A DNA stretch of 64,000 nucleotides from G963663315 sp963665165 (GCA_963665165.1 OY761989.1:620001-684000); one strand, 5' to 3'; shown: positions 14,938 through 23,469, counted from the first letter of the stretch. Program-made: numbers and translations. Notes: generated from the letters alone by a model not told the origin.

Positions 14938-17337
14938 ATGGTCGCAACAGCAGATCCTACAGTTCAGGCGGTTGAGCCGTCGCTATGGAACGCGCTCCCG
15001 CATTTTCTGCCTATCGCGGTCTTTCCTCTGATTTTCGTGGCTGCCATACATGGAGGCTGGTGGATCGTGGGACCGTTCGTCTTTTTCATGATTGTGGGTC
15101 CGCTGGATCTTGCCTTTGGCGCCGACGGGCGAAACATGGACCCCAAGGAAACTCCGGAACATCGGCTGGTCTGGTACAACCTGTCGGTCTGGTTATGGGC
15201 ATTGCTCTGGCCATTGGCCGTCGTATTCACGCTATGGCAGATCTTCATCGCTGGACATCTGGCTCCTTGGGAAGGCGCCTTGATGGCGATTGTTCTAACG
15301 GTGGAAGGGCAAGGCGTATTCATTGTCGGGCATGAACTGATTCACCGGCGCACGACGTGGGAGAGATACATCGGTGAATTCCTGCTTGCTTCCGTTTCGT
15401 ATCCGCACTATGCCACGGAGCATTTTTATGTTCATCATGCCCATGTCGGCACCCCGAAGGATGTGGGGTCCGCCCCCAAGGGCAAGAGCTTCTGGAGTTA
15501 CTTCCCCCGCGAGCTGGCAAGCAACATCCGTTGTTCCTGGCAGTTGGAGCGCGGACGGATTGCGCGTCGCCAGCTGCCAATCTGGCATTTTAGCAATGTC
15601 TTCTGGCGATATGGCCTTGAGACCATCGTCTGGTACGCATTTGTCTATGTAATGGGAGGATGGTGGGCGGTCCTGATCTACCTGTTCCTGTGTCTTGGGA
15701 TTGTGTTTTCGATGAAGATCAGCAACTACGTCCAGCATTACGGTCTACGCCGGATCCGCCTGTCCAATGGCCGGTTCGAGAGGGTTCGCGCACGGCATTC
15801 GTGGGGCGCTGATTACAAGTTCAGCAACTGGATGTTTTTTAACATGCAACGCCATCCCGACCACCATGTTTCGGCGGGCCGGCGCTACCCGCTGCTACAG
15901 CATCACGGGCCCGATGAATCCCCCCTGTTGCCGGGAAGCTACGGCACGATGATCAGTCTGGCGGTTCGGCCGAAGCGCTTCTTCAGGATCATGGACCCGC
16001 TCGTGGACCAGTGGCGAGCACATTTCTACCCTGAGATAGACGACTGGAGTGCGCACGACAGTCCGGTGACCGAAGCACACCCGGAGGCATTCGACGCCAT
16101 GGTGGAGATTTATGGCGCCGCTCCTCGCCTTGGCAAGGCGGTCGAGCGGGATCCGGGGTTGCTCGATAGCCTGCAGGACAGGGAATTTACCGATTTGGAT
16201 ATCCCCGGGGGCTTCGGACCGGATCCAGAGTTTGAGCGGATTGCCCGGTGTGGTCTGGCGCGCGTCTACTGGACCTACGAGTTTGGCGTGGTGGAAATGA
16301 AGGAACAGATTGCCGAAATTCCGGTGAAGGATGCCGCCGATGCTGCGGAGATGATCCGGAACTGGTCGAACGGCAAGGTGTTTCAGATCAATATGCACAC
16401 ACTGCGTGGCAATCTGACGCCGATTGAGGCCGGGACCGCACTATCCAATGTCGCGGAAGCTTCGCTCGTCGCCATTCTTCAGGCGGTTGTGGAGGATGTA
16501 CTCGACCGGGACCATCGCCCGGCCGAAGGTGGGATAGCCGCCGTCGTTCTTGGTGAACTGGCCAGCAGGGAGGTCGTACCCCACACTTCAGTTGAGATCA
16601 TGTTCGTACACCAGGGCGGTTCTGCCAGTTACCATGAGGCCCTGTGCCGACGTTTCTTTCAGGCCATTGGCGTACTTACCTGCAACAATCTTCTGTTTGA
16701 GCCATCTTCAGGCAAGTATGACCCGCATGCGGTGTACGCGCTTGACGACTTCTTACAACACCATCCAGCCGCTTCGACCAGCAAATTTCCGGGCTTGACC
16801 CGGGCGCGATGGATCTTCACCAGTGGAGACCCGGATATCGGAAAGCGCTTCGATGAGGCGCGACTGGTTCTACTGACCCATGGCCCTGCGCGGGATGTCC
16901 TGATCCGGCAGTTACATAGCGGGACGGATCGCGATGCCATGTCCGATTGTGCACTGGCTGCCTGCATGGAACGGGGACTTCAGGATATCGAATGTGCAGC
17001 ACGGCTACTGCAACTGATTCATCTCGCGGAGATGCCGGGCAGCCTGATTACCAGCAATGCAGCTGCCGTATTTCAGGCGGGGCAGGCCCTGGAAGTGATT
17101 TCCGCAGAAGTCGCGGAGCAACTCACCGGGGCCACGATGATGTGGCGGAACCTGTATGGTATCCGGCAACTGGTCATGGAGGATGACACACCGGTGGAAT
17201 CCATGAAGGAAAAGGTCAGGTTAACCATCGCGCAGTCCTGTGATCAGGCCGACTTTGATCAGTTGGTCACAGCCGTTCGTGAAACCGTGGCAGCGACCGG
17301 GCGTGGGCTGGCCGCCATCAGGGCGCTGGAAAGCTGA
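14938..17337 (+). CDS. AlkB-type di-iron monooxygenase/desaturase fused to degenerate GlnE-like domain
   Basis: 799 residues from the ATG at 14938. Residues 1-400 are an integral-membrane di-iron hydroxylase with histidine boxes HELIH (132-136), HFYVHH (162-167) and HPDHH (about 310), plus NYVQHYG, the motif typical of alkane 1-monooxygenases. From about 430 to the end the protein resembles glutamine-synthetase adenylyltransferase (GlnE): VVLGELASREV matches the GMGKLGGREL loop and GLQDIECAARLLQLIHL matches GGIREIEFLVQLLQLIH. The catalytic DxD of GlnE is replaced by SVE, so nucleotidyl transfer is improbable. The enzyme may hydroxylate or desaturate the peptide or a lipid partner. The YcaO gene follows after 46 bases. 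Confidence 0.82.
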   Translation: MVATADPTVQAVEPSLWNALPHFLPIAVFPLIFVAAIHGGWWIVGPFVFFMIVGPLDLAFGADGRNMDPKETPEHRLVWYNLSVWLWALLWPLAVVFTLWQIFIAGHLAPWEGALMAIVLTVEGQGVFIVGHELIHRRTTWERYIGEFLLASVSYPHYATEHFYVHHAHVGTPKDVGSAPKGKSFWSYFPRELASNIRCSWQLERGRIARRQLPIWHFSNVFWRYGLETIVWYAFVYVMGGWWAVLIYLFLCLGIVFSMKISNYVQHYGLRRIRLSNGRFERVRARHSWGADYKFSNWMFFNMQRHPDHHVSAGRRYPLLQHHGPDESPLLPGSYGTMISLAVRPKRFFRIMDPLVDQWRAHFYPEIDDWSAHDSPVTEAHPEAFDAMVEIYGAAPRLGKAVERDPGLLDSLQDREFTDLDIPGGFGPDPEFERIARCGLARVYWTYEFGVVEMKEQIAEIPVKDAADAAEMIRNWSNGKVFQINMHTLRGNLTPIEAGTALSNVAEASLVAILQAVVEDVLDRDHRPAEGGIAAVVLGELASREVVPHTSVEIMFVHQGGSASYHEALCRRFFQAIGVLTCNNLLFEPSSGKYDPHAVYALDDFLQHHPAASTSKFPGLTRARWIFTSGDPDIGKRFDEARLVLLTHGPARDVLIRQLHSGTDRDAMSDCALAACMERGLQDIECAARLLQLIHLAEMPGSLITSNAAAVFQAGQALEVISAEVAEQLTGATMMWRNLYGIRQLVMEDDTPVESMKEKVRLTIAQSCDQADFDQLVTAVRETVAATGRGLAAIRALES

Positions 17338-17383
17338 CGGCACGGTTTGGCGCAGTTCCTGCCGGACGGACCGAAACATACGA

Positions 17384-19687
17384 ATGCCGGCCATGTATCC
17401 CTGGAGTTCGTTGGCGGATGCGGACTGTGGTCCGATCGCACGCCCGGTACTTATCCCGCACATTGAGTACCGTCCTATCGGCGACGGTCAGGTGCTTCTG
17501 GTTTCCGAAACATATAATACCCTGCTGCATGGGCAGGTGTACGTGGACCTCCTGCCGCTACTGGACGGTTGCCGACCGCAAGAAAGCATCGTTGATGTGC
17601 TTGACGGAGTGCATCCGGAGGCGGACGTACGCAGGGCCCTGGCTTATCTGACCACAAGGGGTTACATCGTTTCAGGCGATCATGGCCTGGAACGGGGCAG
17701 GGCGGCATTCTGGTCCTCGCTGGGCGCTCCCCCTCGCCGGGTGGAGGAACGATTGCGCGCGTCCGGGGTGGAGGTCCATGGGGACGATGGCCGCCTCGCT
17801 GCATGGCTGGATTCTTTGGGTATCGCCTCGGGTACCAACCGCCCCACCCTGTCGGTATATGTCGGTACGGACTATCTCGATGACGGGTTTGATGCAATCA
17901 ACCGGCATCATCTGGAATCCGGCAGGCCATGGGCGCCGATTCGACCCAATGGTATACAGCCCCTTTTCGGTCCCGTCTTCCGGCCGGCCGATAAAGGCCC
18001 CTGCTGGGCCTGTCTTTCCTACCGGTTGCGCAACCACCAGGAAGTTCACTCTTTTCTGCGAAACCACGGCGGTGAGGCGGCGGCCTTCCGTCCCAATGTG
18101 GCCGAACCGGCGGTATTGGATGCCGTCAATGGAACGGTCGCCATTGAGATCGCCAAGTGGCTGGTTCTCGGGAATAAAGCGCCGCTGCATGACCAGGCAA
18201 TGACACTGGACATTGCGGGCATGAAAAATGCATATCATCCGGTCGTGCGCCGGCCACAGTGCCCGGTCTGTGGAAGCGAGGCCGACTACCGTATTGACCG
18301 ACCGGCAAAACCGGTTCGATTGCAGGCAAGCCCGAAGAAATTCCGTAACAGCGGTGGCGTGCGCGCCAGATCGCCTGCCGAGACGCTCGAAAAGTACCAG
18401 CACCTGGTCAGCCCGGTGAGTGGAATCGTCACATGGGTTGCACGCACGACCCCCAAGACAGACCCCTGGCTGAATGTCCACTGGGCTGGAAGTAATCTCG
18501 CACTGAGAATCAGGAACCTGAGTTCATTGCGGAGCAGCCTGCGCAGCAAGAGCGCAGGCAAGGGGAGTACCGCGGAGCAGTCCAGGGTGAGCGCCCTGTG
18601 CGAGGCGGTCGAGCGCTATTCCGGCGCTTTTCATGGAGATGAGATCCGCTGCCGAAGGCGTTTGGTCGATCTTCCGGGAGCGGGAGACGGGGCGGTGATC
18701 CACCCGAACGATGTTCAGTTGTTCAGCGATTGGCAACTGGATCACGCCAGGGAGATCAACGCACGCGGTCATCCATACAATGTCGTTCCGGACCGGTTTG
18801 ACCCGGAGAAGGAACTGGACTGGTCTCCGGTGTGGTCACTGACCCAGGACCGACAGCGCTATCTGCCAACATCCATACTCTACGGTATGACCCCGGAACA
18901 ACGCGGGACTTCAGGATTGTGGGCCGACTCCAATGGCTGTGCCGCAGGCAACACCCTTGAAGAAGCCATTCTGCAGGGATTTTTTGAGCTGGTCGAACGC
19001 GATGCTTTCGCAATCTGGTGGTACAACCGATTACGAAAGCCCGGAGTGGATCTGGAAAGTTTCGGTGACGAGTACTTGGCATGCGCGCCCGATTACTACC
19101 GTGAAAATCATCGGGACATGTGGGTGCTGGATCTTACCAGCGACATCGGAATTCCTGTTTTCGTTGCCCTATCCCGCAGAAATGACAGTGAAACCGAAGA
19201 TATCATCTATGGTGCAGGCGCACACACCGACCCGCATGTCGCGGTCCTGCGAGCGGTTTGCGAAATGAACCAGTGTCTGACCTGGGTTCCCCGTCCTGGA
19301 AAAAGTCCGGATCGATACGGGATTGATGATCCGATGTGCCTGTGGTGGTGGAAGCACGGAAAACTGGCAGACCATCCCCATCTGGCGCCTCTGCCGGTTG
19401 CCGGGCGGCACTGCGGTTCGGAGTATTCGGCCCCGCATACGATGGACCTCAGGGAGGACATGGAATGGTGCCGTGGGCTGGTCGAAGCGAGGGGAATGGA
19501 ATTCCTGGCGCTCGACCAGACCCGTCCTGACATCGGTATGCCGGTCGTGCGCGTGATCGTACCCGGCCTGCGTCACTTCTGGGAGCGTTTCGCACCGGGG
19601 CGCCTCTATGACGTGCCGGTGGAAATGGGCTGGCGGGAATCTCCTGTCAGGGAGGCCATGCTGAATCCCGTACCTGTAATTGCCTAG
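17384..19687 (+). CDS. Fused E1-like/YcaO azoline-forming cyclodehydratase (TOMM)
   Basis: 767 residues from the ATG at 17384, placed after the previous stop. The N-terminal winged-helix region (about 10-95) is a leader-binding RRE-like element, followed by a truncated E1-like fold with two Cys pairs, CWAC at 207-210 and CPVC at 293-296, the tetra-thiolate zinc site of cyclodehydratase C proteins. The YcaO domain (from about 345) has the ATP-binding segments ALCEAVERYSG (404-414), NGCAAGNTLEEA (517-528) and ELVERDA (535-541). The C-terminus NPVPVIA keeps only part of the PxPxP motif of azoline-forming YcaOs. It phosphorylates the amide backbone and cyclises Cys to thiazoline; the substrate is presumably CCC of the precursor. 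No dehydrogenase gene is visible, so oxidation to thiazole is uncertain. Confidence 0.93.
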   Translation: MPAMYPWSSLADADCGPIARPVLIPHIEYRPIGDGQVLLVSETYNTLLHGQVYVDLLPLLDGCRPQESIVDVLDGVHPEADVRRALAYLTTRGYIVSGDHGLERGRAAFWSSLGAPPRRVEERLRASGVEVHGDDGRLAAWLDSLGIASGTNRPTLSVYVGTDYLDDGFDAINRHHLESGRPWAPIRPNGIQPLFGPVFRPADKGPCWACLSYRLRNHQEVHSFLRNHGGEAAAFRPNVAEPAVLDAVNGTVAIEIAKWLVLGNKAPLHDQAMTLDIAGMKNAYHPVVRRPQCPVCGSEADYRIDRPAKPVRLQASPKKFRNSGGVRARSPAETLEKYQHLVSPVSGIVTWVARTTPKTDPWLNVHWAGSNLALRIRNLSSLRSSLRSKSAGKGSTAEQSRVSALCEAVERYSGAFHGDEIRCRRRLVDLPGAGDGAVIHPNDVQLFSDWQLDHAREINARGHPYNVVPDRFDPEKELDWSPVWSLTQDRQRYLPTSILYGMTPEQRGTSGLWADSNGCAAGNTLEEAILQGFFELVERDAFAIWWYNRLRKPGVDLESFGDEYLACAPDYYRENHRDMWVLDLTSDIGIPVFVALSRRNDSETEDIIYGAGAHTDPHVAVLRAVCEMNQCLTWVPRPGKSPDRYGIDDPMCLWWWKHGKLADHPHLAPLPVAGRHCGSEYSAPHTMDLREDMEWCRGLVEARGMEFLALDQTRPDIGMPVVRVIVPGLRHFWERFAPGRLYDVPVEMGWRESPVREAMLNPVPVIA

Positions 19688-19720
19688 CGGGAACCCACCC
19701 CGGGGCAGCCATGAGCATGA

Positions 19721-20950
19721 TCAGAAGCTGTACGTGAGTTCCAAACCCAGGTAGCTGTCGCGTCGTCCATCGTAAGCCAGATCCCGCGAATCTGTGTCCA
19801 GGAGCGCGAGCGCTTCCAGTTGCCACGACCAGACATCCGACAGGCGGCGTTTCAGTTCAAGGTTCAAAGAACGGGAATCATACTGCAGGTCACCCAGGAT
19901 GCCTACCGCGAGTTCAGAGCCGTGAATGTCGTTGAACGTAAAGAAACCCGCGATATACAGGTCATTGTCCCACACGCTTGTTGCACGACGCCCACGGCCA
20001 TCGTAGAGCCACTCGGCGAGGAAGGTCAGGTCTGTTCGGGAACCGAACAGTGTGGAGAGAGTGCGCTCCAACCCGAGGATGAAGGCGTTGTAGTTTTCTT
20101 CCTGGCCCAGGAGATTGCTCGCTCCCTGACGATGAATGGCTTCCAGCTTGTACAGCCAGGGTTCGGTCGTGAGTTGTGCATCCACCCCGAACTGATGAAT
20201 CTGCTCGTAGTACGGGATCAGGGGAATATCCGATTCCGGCAACGACCAGGATCGGGGACTGACCAGAAACGAGGGTTCGCGGCTTGTGCCAGTAAAAGCG
20301 CTCAGACCGAAGTCAAGCAAGCCCACGGCATTGCTGTAGCGAAACGCCACATCCACATGGCGCTCTTCAGTATCACTCTCGTACAAGGCGTTCCCATCAA
20401 TCGGACGGCCCGCCCGATGACGCCCGAAACGTCCCGGAAATGTGCGCTTGCGGTGATAGGGCAGCAGAAGGGATTCAGCGATGCCCCAGTCACCGATAAT
20501 CGACAGGTGAGCCATCGGCTGGCCCAGCTTGGGTCGATTACGCGGATGTTCGACAAGGTCCAGTTGGTTAACGATGTCCACGAGGTTGTGCACCTCGGCC
20601 ACGCCCCAGAAAACCCGGTCAAGCCCCAGTCGGAGTTCCCAGGCATTCTCGCCCCAATCTCCATACATCAACAGGAAGGCTTCGCGCAGGTCTGCGTGCG
20701 TTCGCTGCGAATCGGCGCTGTCGTATCGATAGAGCGGAGTGAAGGTGAAGTTGGATTTTTCTGTAATTTCCCTGTAAAACGTCGGCTCAATGACCAACCC
20801 ACCGGCGCTTGAACGCTGATCCGGGAAGGCCGGTGATTGAGGATACCATCGCGTTTGCAGGCTCAGGTCACCCGACACGTCAAGAGCATGAACCTCGGCG
20901 CCCAAAACAGCCATGGCCGCAATGGTCGCAATGGCAACACCAGACCGCAT
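19721..20950 (-). CDS. Outer-membrane beta-barrel protein of the RND/LolA-like system
   Basis: 409 residues. A signal peptide (MRSGVAIATIAAMAVLGAEVHA) is followed by a mature protein of alternating amphipathic strands rich in Tyr, Trp, Asp and Gly, ending in GLELTYSF, a C-terminal aromatic signature of outer-membrane barrels. Such proteins (DUF1302-like or hypothetical) are commonly encoded with a LolA-like protein and an MMPL/RND pump, as here. The ATG overlaps the LolA-like gene stop by one base (TGATG), so the two are coupled. It is convergent with the YcaO gene, 33 bases apart. A role in moving the product, or a hydrophobic partner, across the outer membrane is inferred from context. Confidence 0.75.
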   Translation of the reverse strand: MRSGVAIATIAAMAVLGAEVHALDVSGDLSLQTRWYPQSPAFPDQRSSAGGLVIEPTFYREITEKSNFTFTPLYRYDSADSQRTHADLREAFLLMYGDWGENAWELRLGLDRVFWGVAEVHNLVDIVNQLDLVEHPRNRPKLGQPMAHLSIIGDWGIAESLLLPYHRKRTFPGRFGRHRAGRPIDGNALYESDTEERHVDVAFRYSNAVGLLDFGLSAFTGTSREPSFLVSPRSWSLPESDIPLIPYYEQIHQFGVDAQLTTEPWLYKLEAIHRQGASNLLGQEENYNAFILGLERTLSTLFGSRTDLTFLAEWLYDGRGRRATSVWDNDLYIAGFFTFNDIHGSELAVGILGDLQYDSRSLNLELKRRLSDVWSWQLEALALLDTDSRDLAYDGRRDSYLGLELTYSF

Positions 20951-21822
20951 CAGCGCTGGCGCCGGAGTGCCAGTCGGGTGAATTCGCTTTCACCCGGATT
21001 GGTACGGAACCTGAAGTCGGTCCATTCAAGCGTCGTGCTCGCACCGGTCAGGTGATTCACCATCGTCTGTTCTCCTGCGCGCCAGTACTGGTCCAGATAT
21101 TGCTGATAGTGCGCAAATGTCAGTGTCTTCAGGTGCGAGCCCTTGCGGTCAAAAAGTTCCATCCTCCAGGTTCGAAGCTCGTCTGTATCCTGCCAAACGA
21201 CTTTGCGACTGTATCCGGACTTCTCATCCAGGGGGATCTGCTCGATCACGGTACAAGCCAGCTCGCCACAGGGCTCGTCACGAAGATATCGGTAGCTGAA
21301 TTCCGCCACCTCCGGGGAACTCATGTCCTCGTATGAAAACTCGCTACCCATGAATGATCCCGAACGCGTTGAAGCGTTGATGCGCTTCACCCTTTTCAGG
21401 GCAGGCAGATACAACCACTGGTCGTCCGGCGCATTGATGTGGACGTGGGTCAGCAGGGCGGTCCCCTGCACATCCCGGGGCTGATCGAACACAAACAGGC
21501 TCTTGTCACCACCTCCCTCCACCTCCAGGACCTTGAAACGCATCTGACGGGTGCTCTCCCGACCTTGCCGGTCGCGCAATAACATCGTCATTCCAGCGGT
21601 GTAATCCCCGAAGCCGTCGTCGCGAGCGCTTGATTCATTCGCAATCCTGAGGCCCTTTTCCTCCGGCGTTTCTTCCTGGGCAAGGACCGGTGTCTTTGAC
21701 AGGCAGAAGCAGGCCAGCGCCAGAACCAGGACACCCAACGGGACATTCCTGATCCGGGAAGACCTGATCGTGGAGGGTCCTTCGTCCGCATCAGGAGGCA
21801 AATCGTCTTTACGCAATTTCAT
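20950..21822 (-). CDS. LolA-like outer-membrane lipoprotein-sorting protein
   Basis: 290 residues from the ATG at 21822 (MKLRKDD). A membrane-spanning or signal segment (VPLGVLVLALACFCLSKTPVLA) ends near the Ala before QEETPEEKG. The mature part has RESTRQMRFKVLE, SLFVFDQPRDVQGTALLTH, WLYLPALKRVKRI and GSFMGSEFSYEDM, the standard blocks of the LolA_like family (PF17131 type) that accompanies MMPL transporters. It is a periplasmic carrier for a hydrophobic ligand rather than canonical LolA. An exact TATAAT lies 37 bases upstream. First gene of a two-gene operon with the outer-membrane protein. Confidence 0.87.
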   Translation of the reverse strand: MKLRKDDLPPDADEGPSTIRSSRIRNVPLGVLVLALACFCLSKTPVLAQEETPEEKGLRIANESSARDDGFGDYTAGMTMLLRDRQGRESTRQMRFKVLEVEGGGDKSLFVFDQPRDVQGTALLTHVHINAPDDQWLYLPALKRVKRINASTRSGSFMGSEFSYEDMSSPEVAEFSYRYLRDEPCGELACTVIEQIPLDEKSGYSRKVVWQDTDELRTWRMELFDRKGSHLKTLTFAHYQQYLDQYWRAGEQTMVNHLTGASTTLEWTDFRFRTNPGESEFTRLALRRQR

Positions 21823-21858
21823 GGTCAGGGAACATTCGTACCAGTCGATGATGGACGC

Positions 21859-21864
21859 ATTATA
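21859..21864 (-). promoter_or_regulatory. Consensus -10 box (TATAAT) of the LolA-like/OMP operon
   Basis: The minus strand reads GTAGAGTATAATGCG. No recognisable -35 hexamer lies at 16-18 bases. Transcription would begin near 21852, thirty bases before the ATG at 21822. Direct-repeat copy 2 starts 57 bases upstream of this box. Confidence 0.5.
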
Positions 21865-21920
21865 CTCTACCTTACCGTGATTCCACTGGAAAGATGAAGC
21901 CCGGTAGTGAATAGCCTGAC

Positions 21921-21977
21921 CTGAAAGCAAACAGGTGGAAATACCCGAAATACCGGGGTATAGTTACCGGCCTGTTC
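21921..21977. repeat. 57-bp direct repeat, copy 2 (right flank of RiPP cluster)
   Basis: Same orientation as the copy at 1851-1907, 48 of 57 positions identical. The ATACCC (21941-21946) and GGGTAT (21956-21961) arms are unchanged. It lies between the divergent LolA-like gene and the amidase gene, and ends 14 bases before the proposed amidase ATG. Confidence 0.8.
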
Positions 21978-21990
21978 CGTACCATTGTGG

Positions 21991-23469
21991 ATGGGACGTT
22001 ACTGGATGCGGGGGTGGAAATTGCGGCCGGACGAATATGCAAAGCTTGACGCGGTGGCGCTGGCCGCTGCGATCAAACGCGGTGAGGTGACCTGCAGCGA
22101 GGTTGTCGAGGCCGCGATCAGCGCGATCGAGTCGTTGAATCCGCGACTCAACGCAGTGGTCATTGAAAATTTCCGGAACGCGCGGCGGGCCGCGGCGTCG
22201 AACAGCGCTGGAGGCACGCTTGCAGGAGCGCCGTTTCTGCTGAAGGATGCCAACGTTTTTACCGATGACATGCCGACCACGTTTTCCTGCCGGTTTTTCC
22301 GGGACGCCGGCCCCCGCGCTGACAGCGAAATTGTCAGGCGCTGGCGCAACGCCGGCCTGATTGTGGCAGGGAAAACCAACACGCCGGAATTCGCGGAGGA
22401 TTTTGTCTGTGAGCCGACCTTCCGCGGCGCCGCGCTCAACCCATGGAATCCCGCGGTCACCACCGGGGGCAGTAGTGGCGGGGCAGGAGCCGCGGTGGCG
22501 TCCGGCATGGCGCCTTTGGCCCATGGTACGGACCTGGGAGGGTCAATCCGGATTCCTGCCGCATGCTGCGGCGTATATGGCCTGAAACCGACTACCGGCC
22601 TGAATCCGGTGGACGCGTCTCACCCGGAACTGGCCAGCGGATTCAATTCCGATCACGTACTGACCCGCTCGGTTCGGGACAGCGCCGCCGCGCTGGATGT
22701 CACCGCAATACCGATTCCGGGGTTCCGCTACCCGGTTTTTCCGGCAGTGCCGTCTTTTCTGGATTGCCTTCGGCAACCGCCGGGAAGACTGCGGATCGGG
22801 GTTTGTACGGATACTCCGTCCGGACAGGCTACATCGTCGGGCCAACAGGCCGCGGTTCAGGTCGCCGCGAAAGTGTTCGAGGAAAACGGGCACGATCTGG
22901 TGGAGTATTCGTTTCCCCTGGGCCTGGATCCGGGCGAGTGGACAGACACGCTGTGGATGTTCGACATCGTTTATGAACTGGACCGGCAAATCGATCGGAT
23001 GGGGCGGCAGCCGGAGCCCGGAGAGATGGAGGCCCTGACTCATTATATCAGGGAGAAAGTCGGGTCGATGAGCGCGATGGACCATTACCGTGCACGCTTG
23101 AGCGCACACCGGACCAGCATGAAAATCATGAATTCAATGGCTGGTCTGGACCTGCTCCTGACCCCGGCGCTCGGGACTGAACCGGTACCGGTCGGTACGC
23201 TCGACAGCCGCACAGCCGCGTTCGATTACCAGCGCTGGGTCACGCAGGGTTACCAGTTCGCTCCGTTTTCATATATCTGCAACGTCACCGGCCAGCCGGC
23301 AGCGTCACTGCCGGTATGGCTTGCCAGGGAAGAGCCTCCCCAGGCCATCCAGTTGGCGGGGCATTCGGGGCAGGACCATATCGTGTTGCAAGCCTCCGCG
23401 CTGATTGAAAAGCACGGCGACTGGCAGACTCATCTGCCGCCGATTCACGCGTCCAGAGCGGAATCCTGA
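21991..23469 (+). CDS. Amidase signature-family hydrolase
   Basis: About 492 residues from the ATG at 21991; a second ATG at 22006 is possible. The Ser-cisSer-Lys triad is visible: Lys in PFLLKDANVF, the glycine/serine-rich TTGGSSGGAGAAVASG, and the nucleophile Ser in GTDLGGSIRIPAACCGVYGLKP. Amidase-signature enzymes hydrolyse carboxamides or amide bonds of small molecules; the substrate is not predictable. It is soluble, without a signal peptide. The gene stands just outside the right repeat of the RiPP cluster and is convergent with mutY (27 bases), so it is more likely a neighbour than a cluster member. Two other amidases occur in this window (43806 and 57353). Confidence 0.85.
   Translation: MGRYWMRGWKLRPDEYAKLDAVALAAAIKRGEVTCSEVVEAAISAIESLNPRLNAVVIENFRNARRAAASNSAGGTLAGAPFLLKDANVFTDDMPTTFSCRFFRDAGPRADSEIVRRWRNAGLIVAGKTNTPEFAEDFVCEPTFRGAALNPWNPAVTTGGSSGGAGAAVASGMAPLAHGTDLGGSIRIPAACCGVYGLKPTTGLNPVDASHPELASGFNSDHVLTRSVRDSAAALDVTAIPIPGFRYPVFPAVPSFLDCLRQPPGRLRIGVCTDTPSGQATSSGQQAAVQVAAKVFEENGHDLVEYSFPLGLDPGEWTDTLWMFDIVYELDRQIDRMGRQPEPGEMEALTHYIREKVGSMSAMDHYRARLSAHRTSMKIMNSMAGLDLLLTPALGTEPVPVGTLDSRTAAFDYQRWVTQGYQFAPFSYICNVTGQPAASLPVWLAREEPPQAIQLAGHSGQDHIVLQASALIEKHGDWQTHLPPIHASRAES

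Larger units (their letters stand above)
1851..21977. other. NHLP-leader/YcaO RiPP biosynthetic gene cluster
   Basis: Extent inferred from gene content and two flanking direct repeats. Contains one precursor, a leader-fused cyclase-like protein, an unknown protein, two NHLP-type ABC proteins with an HlyD-like adaptor, an RND pump, a halogenase-like flavoprotein, an AlkB-GlnE-like fusion, an E1-like/YcaO fusion, a LolA-like protein and an outer-membrane barrel. Gene ends overlap or nearly touch within the export operon, and the biosynthetic genes sit between export genes on both sides, so a single functional unit is likely. No azoline dehydrogenase, transposase, integrase or dedicated regulator is visible inside the interval. 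Confidence 0.85.

Noticed and set aside
21991..23469. The amidase next to the right repeat as a RiPP tailoring or proteolytic enzyme
   Set aside because: It lies outside the repeat, has a generic amidase signature, and two unrelated amidases occur elsewhere in the window.
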